Shown: positions 50,531 through 59,183, counted from the first letter of the stretch. The stretch: 64,000 nt of DNA from Bradyrhizobium sp. CSA207 (GCF_029051685.1 NZ_JAACFT010000029.1:44663-108662); one strand, 5' to 3'. Numbers and translations are program-made. Notes: generated by a model from the letters alone, not told the origin.

Positions 50531-50835
50531 CTCCTAGCGCCGTTGCGGGGGGCTCCTGACCGGCGATGTCAGTATTTAATGTCTGCATCTGGCCCTTCAG
50601 CGAAGTAGCGGCGCCTCTCGTTGAGGTCCGCTCAGTGAGGCACGGCGGACGAGATTTGCTCAGGTTGAGTTCTTCGCATTTCGCGCCGTTGACGAAACGG
50701 CGGAGCGTCTCCGCTCCGCCCGAATAAGAGTTCGGCGTTAACCACAGCTAACGGTTTCAGTCTGAGCAACATCGCTTCGAAGTTTCTTAAATTTTGCTGG
50801 GTACCTCTCTTGGGCATGGTGACCTGGGGAAAGAT
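50531..50835. other. Intergenic stretch with one strong hairpin
   Basis: I see no gene in these 305 bp. A nine-base-pair hairpin (GGCGGAGCG / CGCTCCGCC, four-base loop) lies at 50699-50720, and the last 70 bp are more AT-rich and probably hold the promoter of the L,D-transpeptidase gene. Confidence 0.55.
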
Positions 50836-51690
50836 ATGAGTAAGCGGGCCAAGCGTGGGAAGGCAGAGACGCGCGCACTGCCAATGGTCGCGAGAGTTGC
50901 AATTGGCACCGTAGCCGTCGCCGGAGTGGGGTACAGTTTGCTGTCTCGCCCGGCGAGCGTGCAACCAATACGGAAGCCGTCCGCGTCCCAAGCCCAGGCG
51001 TCGTCAACTCCGGTTTATGTGGCAACTCCGGTTCATGCATCGGCGCCAGCTCCGATTCCGGCCGCGGCGCCTCTGGTCGAACCGCCAAAAGCCCCTGATG
51101 GTCCCGGAGCATTCGTCCGGCAGGTGGTTGACTACGCCAGCCGCCAGACGCCGGGCACCGTGATCATCGATACCGGAAACACATTCCTTTATTTCGTTCT
51201 GAACGACAGGCAAGCGGTGCGCTACGGTATCGGTGTCGGCCGCGAAGGTTTCACATGGTCCGGTGAGCAGGCCGTGGCCCGTAAAGCAGAATGGCCGGAT
51301 TGGCATCCGCCTGCGGAGATGGTCTCGCGTCAGCCTTATCTGCCGCGGTTCATGGCGGGCGGGCCCGGCAACCCGCTCGGCGCTCGGGCGATGTATCTAG
51401 GCGAGACGGAATATCGAATTCACGGCACCAACAATCCCGATACGATCGGGAAGCGGGTCTCGTCCGGCTGTATCCGGCTGACCAATGACGACGTCGTGGA
51501 CCTCTATGAGCGGGTGAAGATCGGAGCGAAGGTGATCGTGCTTCCGGCAACCGCTGCCCGTAGACCCTCCCCCGGAGCGCCGACCGACGCCGCTTTTCGA
51601 TTGCCGGACCCGGCATCGCCGTCGAAGCGGCCCTCGGCGGCCAACGCGCAGATGCCGTCATCCGGACCGAAGATCGCCGAGGCCCAGTAA
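50836..51690 (+). CDS. L,D-transpeptidase (YkuD domain)
   Basis: A 284-residue envelope enzyme that would make 3-3 peptidoglycan crosslinks or attach proteins to peptidoglycan. A basic N-terminus and one hydrophobic anchor (VARVAIGTVAVAGVGYSLL) come first, then a Pro/Ala-rich linker, then the YkuD domain from about residue 110: YRIHGTNNPDTIGKRVSSGC carries His196 and the catalytic Cys212, followed by IRLTNDD. The tail after about residue 240 is Pro/Ala/Ser-rich. The ATG at 50836 has GGGGAAAGAT upstream. Confidence 0.9.
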   Translation: MSKRAKRGKAETRALPMVARVAIGTVAVAGVGYSLLSRPASVQPIRKPSASQAQASSTPVYVATPVHASAPAPIPAAAPLVEPPKAPDGPGAFVRQVVDYASRQTPGTVIIDTGNTFLYFVLNDRQAVRYGIGVGREGFTWSGEQAVARKAEWPDWHPPAEMVSRQPYLPRFMAGGPGNPLGARAMYLGETEYRIHGTNNPDTIGKRVSSGCIRLTNDDVVDLYERVKIGAKVIVLPATAARRPSPGAPTDAAFRLPDPASPSKRPSAANAQMPSSGPKIAEAQ

Positions 51691-51706
51691 CTCAGTCCTC
51701 CGTCCT

Positions 51707-51877
51707 TTAGTCTCCTTCAATCCAAACCCCCGCTGCACTCAGAGCGTTGAGAACGCGTTCAATGTCTTTGGGGTCAAGTTCTCTGCTGTCGCACAGCTGA
51801 TTCAATTCATCGAAGGTAATCTTGCCGTTCCGTTCACCGATTTCGATGGCACGTCGAATGATTTCCGCCACGCTCAT
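51707..51877 (-). CDS. Free-standing sigma-70 region 1.1-like small protein
   Basis: A 56-residue protein beginning MSVAEIIRRAIEIGERNGK and continuing ITFDELNQLCDSRELD, then IERVLNALSAAGVWIEGD. The order of a helix, a GKITFDELN turn, an ELDPKDIERVLNAL helix and a final hydrophobic strand matches region 1.1 of RpoD-type sigma factors. No promoter-binding part follows, so it is only this domain. The ATG at 51877 is preceded by a GCGGAGAGAACATG-type site. It could bind polymerase or mimic DNA; this is inference. Confidence 0.6.
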   Translation of the reverse strand: MSVAEIIRRAIEIGERNGKITFDELNQLCDSRELDPKDIERVLNALSAAGVWIEGD

Positions 51878-52016
51878 GTTCTCTCCGCTTCTGCAGCCTC
51901 TACTATACGGGGAGAGAGACGGGTTCTGACCCATAAGCGAAGATCGAAACTTCGTCCTGCGCGGCCGCTGCCGAGATAGGACCGGATCTCCGACCCGGTG
52001 CCAAGCCGATGCGGAC

Positions 52017-52655
52017 ATGGCCCAACAATCGATAAAGTTGGAACCAAATCGTAAAACTCACCGAAGTGGAGACCCCCTATCAGATTGGAGATATGGTAAT
52101 CTGGTCGGAAGAGATGTTGGCCACATGTCTCGCGGCTCCTCGGCGAAAAGACCTTTGCTTATCGAGAAAATCGAGCTGTGGTCGTCGAAAAGCCGCGTTG
52201 TCGATGGCCTCTGGATCGGATGTTTTTCATCGGATGATCGCGAGCGAACCCTGCAACGCGTCGAAGCCGCGCTGCGGCTGATCGAACGGTTTGCTCCACT
52301 TCACTACCGGCGTATCAAGAAGAGCCTTTCTCGAATCTGGGTGCAACTGGTTCCGCACGGAGCCGGCTGCTATCAGCATTCATTGAACGCCTGCCTGCTT
52401 GACCCGCGTGTCGTCGATTCTGAAACGACAACGGTCGAGTGGATCGCATCCGCCATCGTGCACGAGGCGACCCACGCAAGGCTCGCGAACCGGGGTATCC
52501 GCTACGACGAAGCCGTCCGCCTCCGGATCGAACGGATCTGCGCTGGAAGAGAGCTGGATTTTGCCCGGCGTCTGTCAGGCGTCGACGCCTTGAAAGAAGA
52601 GATCTCTCAGAGACTTGATTGGTGCCGTGACGGAAGCACTCACTATACTGACTAA
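52017..52655 (+). CDS. HExxH-motif protein, possible metallopeptidase
   Basis: A 212-residue protein with VHEATHARLANRG (His149-Glu150-Ala-Thr-His153), the zinc-binding signature of gluzincin-like peptidases, and acidic residues (YDEAV) 12-13 positions later that could be the third ligand. The rest matches no family I know. The start is uncertain: ATG 52017 or the internal ATG 52125 (MSRGSSAKRP). No signal peptide is visible, so it would act in the cytoplasm. Confidence 0.6.
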   Translation: MAQQSIKLEPNRKTHRSGDPLSDWRYGNLVGRDVGHMSRGSSAKRPLLIEKIELWSSKSRVVDGLWIGCFSSDDRERTLQRVEAALRLIERFAPLHYRRIKKSLSRIWVQLVPHGAGCYQHSLNACLLDPRVVDSETTTVEWIASAIVHEATHARLANRGIRYDEAVRLRIERICAGRELDFARRLSGVDALKEEISQRLDWCRDGSTHYTD

Positions 52656-52658
52656 AAT

Positions 52659-52805
52659 ATGCGGCAAAGCATGGATCAGGGCAGTGCGGAAGCGCTCCGT
52701 TATCTGGGAACGCCAGAATGGGCCATAGCTCTGGTGTTCAGGGCAAGAGACCTACGCAACGGATTCCGCCGGTTCACACGACGTATAGCGGGTGCTTTGG
52801 AGTGA
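52659..52805 (+). CDS. Possible 48-residue basic protein
   Basis: An open frame starting MRQSMDQGSAEALRYLGTPE and ending with a basic helix (ARDLRNGFRRFTRRIAGALE). It begins 4 bp after the stop of the HExxH gene, which hints at translational coupling. There is no good Shine-Dalgarno sequence, so it could be chance. Listed because nothing else occupies the gap. Confidence 0.3.
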   Translation: MRQSMDQGSAEALRYLGTPEWAIALVFRARDLRNGFRRFTRRIAGALE

Positions 52806-52854
52806 TGAACTCGGGTACGAAACGAAATGGGGCGGCTCTGGCGGGAAACCCTAA

Positions 52855-53760
52855 CTAACCCGACGATCGCTTCTCCAGAGCCGCCGCGATACTCTCCAAG
52901 ACAGCGTTCCTGCGCTTACTTTCGACGAGTTCATTCTCGCACATCTGAACCATCGTCGGCCCGGACCACCGTCCGAGCGCATGGGCGTCCCTCCGGCAAC
53001 ACAGCCAGATCACCACTGCCAAAAAGACAACAGCAGCGAGCCATGATAGCGCCTGCCCCCGGTCAAAGTCCGCGATGGCGCCACGGAGATCGCCCTTGGA
53101 TAGGTACGCAACGGCGCGATTGCTGTAGGCGTAGTAGTCGTGCGCATATTCCGGATCAAGTGCGATCACCCGGTCGTAGTCGGCGATGGCACGATCAAAA
53201 TTGCCCTTGGCAAAGTAGGCATTGCCACGGGCGGTGAGGGCGAAACTGTTGTTCGCATCGAGCTCGATACTCTCGGTGTAGTCCGCGATGGCACGGTCAT
53301 TGTCGCCTTTGGCCTGGTAGGCGTAGCCGCGCTCGCCGTATCCGGCCCGCCTTCCATAATCCGACAGGCCGCCTTCGAATGCCTGGTTGGCGTCCGCTAT
53401 CGCTCGGTCGTACTCGCGCCGTTCGTTGTAGATATGCGCTCGATTGAGCAGCGAGCCAGCAGCTTTCGGGTCAATCCGGATCGCCTCGGTAAAGTCCTTC
53501 AAGGAGCGGTCGACGCGATCGACGAAGCTTGTCCGCGACCAGGAATAGCCGCGCGTGTGATACAGGGTGGAGAGGTCTTGGTCCTTATAGTCGCCGCTTT
53601 CGATCGCGCGCGTACAGGCGGCGATGGTCGCGGCAGCGGCTTCCTTCGATCCTTTCAAGCACGCCTGTCGATCATCGGCTGTCGCTGGTCCGCTGACGGC
53701 AGCGGTTGCTGCGAGTGCCAAGGCCACCAGCCAGACATGCGCGGAAATCCGCGAGCACAT
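52855..53760 (-). CDS. Tetratricopeptide-repeat protein with membrane anchor and shared C-terminal tail
   Basis: A 301-residue protein. Sec signal at residues about 1-29 (ending ATADD), then a region with two Cys, then about five TPR units (for example RAIADANQAF, RAIADYTESIELD, RAIADYDRVIALD and RGAIADFDRG) to about residue 235. A membrane helix (LSWLAAVVFLAVVIWLCC) follows, then a 45-residue cytoplasmic-type tail ending ESKRRNAVLESIAAALEKRS. That tail closely matches the C-terminus of the neighbouring gene at 53793. TPR proteins are protein-binding scaffolds; the partner is unknown. Confidence 0.8.
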   Translation of the reverse strand: MCSRISAHVWLVALALAATAAVSGPATADDRQACLKGSKEAAAATIAACTRAIESGDYKDQDLSTLYHTRGYSWSRTSFVDRVDRSLKDFTEAIRIDPKAAGSLLNRAHIYNERREYDRAIADANQAFEGGLSDYGRRAGYGERGYAYQAKGDNDRAIADYTESIELDANNSFALTARGNAYFAKGNFDRAIADYDRVIALDPEYAHDYYAYSNRAVAYLSKGDLRGAIADFDRGQALSWLAAVVFLAVVIWLCCRRDAHALGRWSGPTMVQMCENELVESKRRNAVLESIAAALEKRSSG

Positions 53761-53792
53761 ACCCTTTGTCTCCGCGATGGCCGGTGTGCGAG

Positions 53793-54113
53793 CTAACCCG
53801 GAGACGGCTTTTCCAGAGCTGCCGCGATCCTCTCTAGCAATGCATTCGTACGCCTGTTTTCGGCGACCTGCTGCTCGTAGAGATCGACCCAACTCGCCCC
53901 GGATGATGAGCGCCGACTCGCACGCGAGTACCACAGCCAGGTGCAAACCAGGACCAGGAACGGCAACCAGGACACGATCAGACTGACCACCCAGGGCTGC
54001 GAACCACCGGTCGGTGCGTTGATGAACGTAAACCAAACCAGGAGAGCACCGACGAGACTGATCCACACAGCAACTAACAGAAGTCGAAAGCGAGGCTTGG
54101 TCATTCCAGTCAC
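53793..54113 (-). CDS. Small two-helix membrane protein with tail shared by the TPR protein
   Basis: A 106-residue protein with two membrane helices (LLLVAVWISLVGALLVWFTF and VVSLIVSWLPFLVLVCTWLW) and the C-terminal tail ENRRTNALLERIAAALEKPS. The tail aligns without gaps to ESKRRNAVLESIAAALEKRS of the gene at 52855. The start is a GTG at 54113 behind AAAGGGAACGACC; the ATG at 54104 is the alternative. It lies 32 bp upstream of the TPR gene on the same strand. Function unknown. Confidence 0.65.
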   Translation of the reverse strand: MTGMTKPRFRLLLVAVWISLVGALLVWFTFINAPTGGSQPWVVSLIVSWLPFLVLVCTWLWYSRASRRSSSGASWVDLYEQQVAENRRTNALLERIAAALEKPSPG

Positions 54114-54264
54114 GGTCGTTCCCTTTGGCGGTTGGTCTAGGGAGGTCCATGCTATCACTGGTTGATGCAGCTTCCCATGCCGTCGCGTACGCCGTCGTTG
54201 CAACGTGGTTAGCCGTTCCTTTGCAGCGAGCATCCGACTCGTGACGACACGCCCAATGCCGTCC

Positions 54265-54282
54265 GTCCCTATCTCTAGGGAC
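54265..54282. promoter_or_regulatory. Palindrome GTCCCTATCTCTAGGGAC upstream of the P450 gene
   Basis: A perfect 7-4-7 inverted repeat about 60 bp upstream of the P450 start (54344). It has the size of an operator for a dimeric regulator, and it could also be a terminator arm for neither strand's genes. The binding protein is unknown. Confidence 0.45.
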
Positions 54283-54343
54283 AGACGCCGGCAGCGGAGT
54301 TCGCTAGTCTGTCCTGAAGCATACGAATCCAGGGGAGGCCGGT

Positions 54344-55510
54344 TTGAGCACTGCGCCGCGCATCGACATCGACCCTGCCGCGTTCTGGGCCGATCCCTAT
54401 CCGATGCTCGCGACAATGCGCAAGGAAGCGCCCATCGCTTTCGTGCCGCAGCTCGGCTCGACGCTGCTGACCAGCCGCGACGACATCTCGATCTCGGAGA
54501 AGCAGATCGACGTGTTCTCCTCGCACCAGCCCGCAGGCCTGATGAACAGGCTGATGGGCCACAACATGATGCGCAAGGACGGCGAGGCGCATCAGGTCGA
54601 GCGGCGCGCGATGTTTCCGACGGTGTCGCCGAAGACGGTGAAGGCGCACTGGACCGCCCAATTTCAGGCCCATGCCGATCGCATCATCGCCGCGATCGAG
54701 CCGGGGCGGATCGATTTCATGCGCGACTTCGCGCTGCCGTTCTCCAGCGAATGCCTGAAGTCGATCACCGGCCTCACCAATATCGGCTTCCAGGACATGG
54801 ATGCATGGTCCCAAGGCATGATCGAGGGCATCGCCAATTACGGCGGCGATCCAGCGGTCGAGGCGCGTTGCCACGCCGCGACGTCAGGCATCGATGCTGC
54901 GATCGACGACATGCTGCCGGTGATCAGCAAGCATCCGGACCAGAGCATCCTCGGCGTTCTCGTTGCCTCCGGCATGCCGATGGAGAGTGTGCGCGCCAAC
55001 GTCAAGCTCGCGATCTCCGGCGGACAGAACGAGCCGCGCAAGGCCATCGCCGGCACGGTGTGGGCGTTGCTGACTCATCCCGAGCAGCCCGATCTCGTCC
55101 GCAAGGGCGAAGTCTCCTGGCTCCAGGCGTTCGAGGAGTATGCCCGCTGGATCTCGCCGATCGGCATGTCGCCGCGGCGCATCGCAAAGCCGTGGACGAT
55201 CCGTGACATCTCATTCGAGCTCGATGAGCGCGTGTTCCTGATGTTCGGGTCCGCCAACCGCGACGAGAAGCATTTTGAGCGGGCCGATCAGTTCGACATC
55301 AAGCGCGACGTGTCCAAGAGCGTCGCTTTCGGCGCCGGCCCGCATTTCTGCGCCGGCGCCTTCGCCTCACGCGCGATGATCGCCGACGTCGCGCTGCCGA
55401 CCGTGTTTGCACGAGCGAAACAGCTCGAGCTCGCCGACGACGAGCCGGTGCGGATCGGCGGCTGGGCGTTCCGCGGGCTGCAGAACCTGCCGGTGAAGTG
55501 GCCGCATTAA
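54344..55510 (+). CDS. Cytochrome P450
   Basis: A 388-residue soluble haem monooxygenase. The haem-ligating Cys is C336 in FGAGPHFCAG, and the K-helix ExxR is E265-Y-A-R268. The I-helix region, where an Ala/Gly-Gly-x-Asp/Glu-Thr motif is expected, reads SGGQNEPRKAI: Pro replaces the usual Thr that supports O2 protonation. The TTG start at 54344 is backed by AGGGGAGGCCGG. No ferredoxin or reductase gene is adjacent, so partners must come from elsewhere. Substrate unknown. Confidence 0.92.
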   Translation: MSTAPRIDIDPAAFWADPYPMLATMRKEAPIAFVPQLGSTLLTSRDDISISEKQIDVFSSHQPAGLMNRLMGHNMMRKDGEAHQVERRAMFPTVSPKTVKAHWTAQFQAHADRIIAAIEPGRIDFMRDFALPFSSECLKSITGLTNIGFQDMDAWSQGMIEGIANYGGDPAVEARCHAATSGIDAAIDDMLPVISKHPDQSILGVLVASGMPMESVRANVKLAISGGQNEPRKAIAGTVWALLTHPEQPDLVRKGEVSWLQAFEEYARWISPIGMSPRRIAKPWTIRDISFELDERVFLMFGSANRDEKHFERADQFDIKRDVSKSVAFGAGPHFCAGAFASRAMIADVALPTVFARAKQLELADDEPVRIGGWAFRGLQNLPVKWPH

Positions 55511-55563
55511 CGCATCGGTGCTTCGACCAGCGTGATTGAGGCACACGCTTGCCGCAACGCCGG

Positions 55564-55665
55564 TGTCATCGCCCGCGAAGGCGGGCGATCCAGTACGCCG
55601 CGGCAGTCGTGTGAAGCATTGACGTCCCTGGGATACTGGATTCCCCGCCTTCGCGGGGAATGACA
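55564..55665. repeat. Interspersed repeat, second copy of the TGTCAT/ATGACA family
   Basis: It starts TGTCATCGCCCGCGAAGGCG, contains GATCCAGTACGCCGCGG and ends CTTCGCGGGGAATGACA. The core GATCCAGTACGCCGCGG matches the copy at 4672-4794. It lies 53 bp after the P450 stop. Confidence 0.8.
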
Positions 55666-56050
55666 GCCAGGCGGTGGATGGAGCTTCGCACCGCAACAGC
55701 TCCCAGACCCGATGATGCCATCTTGCTCCTGTTTTGCCCGACGAGTAAAACAAAATTCGGATAATGCGTAAGTCGTTGTTTTCGCACGCCCCGGCTACTG
55801 TGCATGGGGTTGTTTTCGTGGTTTTTGGTTCCGGCCGCGAGTCTTCAGACCGAACGCGCTCGGCCTTCACATTCGCGTGCAGAAAAATTCCATCCTTATT
55901 CACTCCGCCGCTTGAAAGATTAATCATGCGCGCCGCACGCGCGGCAGTGCGCGCATCGCTATTTTCCCAGGCGTCTCGACACCTCCGGTAACCCGCACCA
56001 TCATTCCCGAACGCGAATGAAGGACGGCCGCACGCGGCCGGGAGTGTTGA
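55666..56050. other. Long gene-free leader of the ssu operon
   Basis: About 385 bp without a supported gene. It is AT-richer than its flanks and holds a short inverted repeat (TGTTTT at 55730, AAAACA at 55747) and a GC-rich palindromic patch (GCGCGCC / CGCGCGGC, about 55929-55945). The promoter and any sulfur-responsive site of the ssu operon should lie here, but I cannot name a binding motif. Confidence 0.5.
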
Positions 56051-57001
56051 ATGCAGCGTCGGGACTTTCTCAAATTGTCCGCTGGAATGGCAGCCGCAGC
56101 CGCGTTTACCGCGCGCGCCAACGCACAGGGCGCGGTGAAGGAAATTCGTGTCGGCTATCAGAAGAACGGCGTGCTGGTCATCTCGCGCCAGCAGGCCGCC
56201 TTGGAAAAACATTTCGCAGCCCAGGGCATCGAGGTGAAATGGGTCGAGTTCTCGTCGGGCCCGCCGATGATGGAGGCGATGAATGTCGGCAGCGTCGATT
56301 ACGGCGCGGTCGGCGATTCCCCGCCGGTGTTCGCCCAGGCCGCCGGCGCCGCGATCGTCTATGCCGCCGGCCAGCCGATCACCAACGGCTCGGGCATTTT
56401 GGTGCCGAAGGACTCGCCGATCCGCACCATCGCCGAGCTGAAAGGCAAGCGCGTCGGTTTCACCAAGGGTTCGAGTGCCCATAACATCGTGGTGCAGACG
56501 CTCGAGAAGGCTGGGTTGACCTATGCCGACATTACCCCGGTCTATCTGACGCCGCCGGACGCCGGCCCTGCCTTCGCCAATGGCAGCATCGAGGCCTGGG
56601 CGATCTGGGATCCGTATTTCGCGATCGGCGAGACCAAACAAAACGGCCGCATCCTGATCAATTCGCGCGAGGTCACCAAGACCAATTCCTTCTACATCGC
56701 CAATCGCGATTTCGCCAAAAACCATGGCGCGATCCTGCAGCAGATCGTCGATGTCACGACCGCGACCGCAAAATGGGCCGAGCAGCACCGCGACGAGGTC
56801 GCCAAATCGCTGGCCGCGGTGACCGGCATCCCGCTCGATATCCAGACCATCGCGGCCAACCGCTCGAACTTCGTGGTCGGCCCCGTCACCGACGACATCG
56901 TCGCAACCCAGCAGGGCGTCGCCGATCGCTTCCACAAGCTCGGCCTGATCCCGAAGCCGATCGTCATTCGCGACATCGTCTGGCGCAGCACGGCGACCTG
57001 A
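56051..57001 (+). CDS. ssuA: Aliphatic sulfonate ABC transporter binding protein, first copy
   Basis: A 316-residue periplasmic binding protein for alkanesulfonates. It has a Tat-type signal (QRRDFLKLSAG, Ala-rich, ending ANAQ). SsuA features are VRVGYQKNG-like IRVGYQKNGVLVIS, WVEFSSGPPMMEAMNVGSVD, GDSPPVFAQAAGA, and AWAIWDPYFA. It heads the operon and is paralogous to the next gene. Confidence 0.9.
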   Translation: MQRRDFLKLSAGMAAAAAFTARANAQGAVKEIRVGYQKNGVLVISRQQAALEKHFAAQGIEVKWVEFSSGPPMMEAMNVGSVDYGAVGDSPPVFAQAAGAAIVYAAGQPITNGSGILVPKDSPIRTIAELKGKRVGFTKGSSAHNIVVQTLEKAGLTYADITPVYLTPPDAGPAFANGSIEAWAIWDPYFAIGETKQNGRILINSREVTKTNSFYIANRDFAKNHGAILQQIVDVTTATAKWAEQHRDEVAKSLAAVTGIPLDIQTIAANRSNFVVGPVTDDIVATQQGVADRFHKLGLIPKPIVIRDIVWRSTAT

Positions 57002-57039
57002 TCGTGCCCACCAGCTTTCCCATTCACAAGGGTTTGAAC

Positions 57040-57993
57040 ATGAGGCGTATCATTCAGCGTCTGATCGCGGCGGTCCTGCTGTCGATCGGCATCGTGGCCG
57101 CCGCGGTCGGCACGTCCTACGGGCAGGACAAGGTGGTCCGCATCGGCTACCAGAAATACGGCAAGCTGGTGCTGCTCAAGAGCAAGGGCACGCTGGAGCC
57201 GAAGCTCGCGACCGACGGCTACAAGGTGGTGTGGACCGAGTTCCCGTCCGGACCGCCTCTGCTCGAGGCGCTCAATGTCGGCGCGATCGATTTCGGCAAT
57301 ACCGGCGAAGCGCCGCCGATCTTCGCGCAGGCCGCCGGCGCGCCGATCCAGTATGTCGCCTATGAGCCGCCGGCGCCGAAGGGCGAGGCGATCCTGGTGC
57401 CGAAGGACAGTCCGTTGAAGTCGGTCGCCGATCTCAAGGGCAAGAAGGTCGCGCTGAACAAGGGCTCCAACGTTCACTATCTCCTGGTCGAGGCGCTGGA
57501 GAAGGCGGGCGTCAAATATTCGGAGATCGAGCCGGTGTTCCTGGCTCCGGCGGATGCACGCGCCGCCTTCGAGCGCGGCGCGGTCGATGCCTGGGTGATC
57601 TGGGATCCGTTCCAGGCAGCGGCGGAAGCGGCCACGCGGGCGCGAACGCTCACCGACGGCACCAACCTCGTCGCGAACTACCAATTCTATTTCTCCTCGA
57701 AGAAATTCCTCGATGCCAACCCGAAGATTGTCGACGCCGTGCTCGCCGAGCTCAGCGCAGTCGACGATTGGGCGAAGGGTGACATCCATGCGGTGGCCGA
57801 GCAACTGGCGCCGACGATCGGCCTCTCAGTCCCCGTGGTCGAGGTGGCGCTGAAGCGGCAGTCCTACGGCATCAAGCCGATCACCGATGCCGTGATCGCC
57901 GACCAGCAGCAGGTTGCGGACGCATTTCTGGCGCTGGGCCTGATCCCGAAAGCAATCAAGATTTCCGACGTGGCGCGGAGGCCAGGATCATGA
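57040..57993 (+). CDS. ssuA: Aliphatic sulfonate ABC transporter binding protein, second copy
   Basis: A 317-residue paralogue of the preceding protein with a Sec signal (residues about 1-28) instead of a Tat signal. It shares VRIGYQKYGKLVLLKSKG, WTEFPSGPPLLEALNVGAID, GEAPPIFAQAAGAP and AWVIWDPFQA. The ATG at 57040 follows CACAAGGGTTTGAAC. Two binding proteins feeding one permease suggest a split substrate range. Its stop overlaps the ssuD start (ATGA). Confidence 0.9.
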   Translation: MRRIIQRLIAAVLLSIGIVAAAVGTSYGQDKVVRIGYQKYGKLVLLKSKGTLEPKLATDGYKVVWTEFPSGPPLLEALNVGAIDFGNTGEAPPIFAQAAGAPIQYVAYEPPAPKGEAILVPKDSPLKSVADLKGKKVALNKGSNVHYLLVEALEKAGVKYSEIEPVFLAPADARAAFERGAVDAWVIWDPFQAAAEAATRARTLTDGTNLVANYQFYFSSKKFLDANPKIVDAVLAELSAVDDWAKGDIHAVAEQLAPTIGLSVPVVEVALKRQSYGIKPITDAVIADQQQVADAFLALGLIPKAIKISDVARRPGS

Positions 57994-59183
57994 GCAAGAC
58001 CATCAGCAACAAGACCACGAGCAAGCAAGCTAACGCCAACATCCTGTGGTTCCTGCCGACCCACGGTGACGGCCGCTATCTCGGCACCGGCATCGGCGGC
58101 CGCGAGGTCAATTTCAACTATCTGCGCCAGATCGCACAGGCCGCCGATCAGCTCGGCTATTACGGCGTGCTGCTGCCGACCGGCCGATCTTGCGAGGATT
58201 CCTGGATCGTCGCCTCCAGCGTCGCGCCGTTCACGGAACGGCTGCGCTATCTGGTGGCGGTCAGGCCCGGCCTGCAATCGCCGACCGTTGCGGCGCGCAT
58301 GACTGCGACGCTCGACCGCATCACCAATGGCCGGCTCCTCGTCAACGTCGTCACCGGCGGCGATCCCGTCGAGAACAAGGGCGACGGCATTTTCCTCGGG
58401 CATGACGAGCGCTACGAGGTCACCCGCGAATTCCTCAACGTCTATAGCGACCTGCTCGCCGGCAAGGCCGTCAATGTCGAGGGCAAGCACATCCGCATCG
58501 AGGATGGCAAGCTGCTGTTTCACCCCGTGCAGTCGCCGCGCCCGCCGCTCTATTTCGGCGGCTCGTCGGATGCCGGCATCGATGTCGCGGTCGACGCCGT
58601 CGACAAATATCTCACCTGGGGCGAGCCGCCGGCGCTGGTTGCGGAAAAGATCGCGAAGGTGAGGGAGGTCGCCAACTCGCGCGGCCGCAAGCTCTCCTTT
58701 GGCATCCGGCTTCATGTGATCGTCCGCGAGACCAATGAAGCGGCCTGGCGCGCCGCGGGCGATCTGATCAAGCACGTCAGCGATGACACGATCGCCACGG
58801 CGCAGAAGAATTTTGCGCGGATGGATTCGGTCGGCCAGCAGCGCATGGCGCAGCTCCACGGCGGCAAGCGCGACAAGCTCGAGATCGCCCCGAACCTGTG
58901 GGCCGGCGTCGGCCTCGTGCGCGGCGGTGCCGGCACGGCGTTGGTCGGCGACGCCCAGACCGTCGCGTCCCGCATCAAGGAGTATCAGGATATCGGCATC
59001 GATACCTTCATCATGTCGGGCTATCCGCATCTCGAGGAGGCCTATCGCTTCGCCGAGTTGGTCTTCCCGCTGCTCTCGCTCGAGCACGGCAGCAACGTGA
59101 CGCGACTGCATCCCAACAACGGTCCGTTCGGCGAGACCGTCGGCAGCGATTTCCGTCCGCAGCACAAGGTGTCGCAGTCATGA
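57990..59183 (+). CDS. ssuD: FMNH2-dependent alkanesulfonate monooxygenase
   Basis: A 397-residue cytoplasmic LLM-type enzyme that cleaves alkanesulfonates to aldehyde and sulfite with FMNH2 and O2. Family parts are ANILWFLPTHGDGRYLGTGI near the start, YYGVLLPTGRSCEDSW with the active-site Cys/Arg region, GRLLVNVVTGGDPVENKGDG, and SGYPHLEEAYRFAELVFPLL. ATGA overlaps join it to both neighbours. The FMNH2 should come from the flavin reductase encoded at the operon end. Confidence 0.95.
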   Translation: MSKTISNKTTSKQANANILWFLPTHGDGRYLGTGIGGREVNFNYLRQIAQAADQLGYYGVLLPTGRSCEDSWIVASSVAPFTERLRYLVAVRPGLQSPTVAARMTATLDRITNGRLLVNVVTGGDPVENKGDGIFLGHDERYEVTREFLNVYSDLLAGKAVNVEGKHIRIEDGKLLFHPVQSPRPPLYFGGSSDAGIDVAVDAVDKYLTWGEPPALVAEKIAKVREVANSRGRKLSFGIRLHVIVRETNEAAWRAAGDLIKHVSDDTIATAQKNFARMDSVGQQRMAQLHGGKRDKLEIAPNLWAGVGLVRGGAGTALVGDAQTVASRIKEYQDIGIDTFIMSGYPHLEEAYRFAELVFPLLSLEHGSNVTRLHPNNGPFGETVGSDFRPQHKVSQS

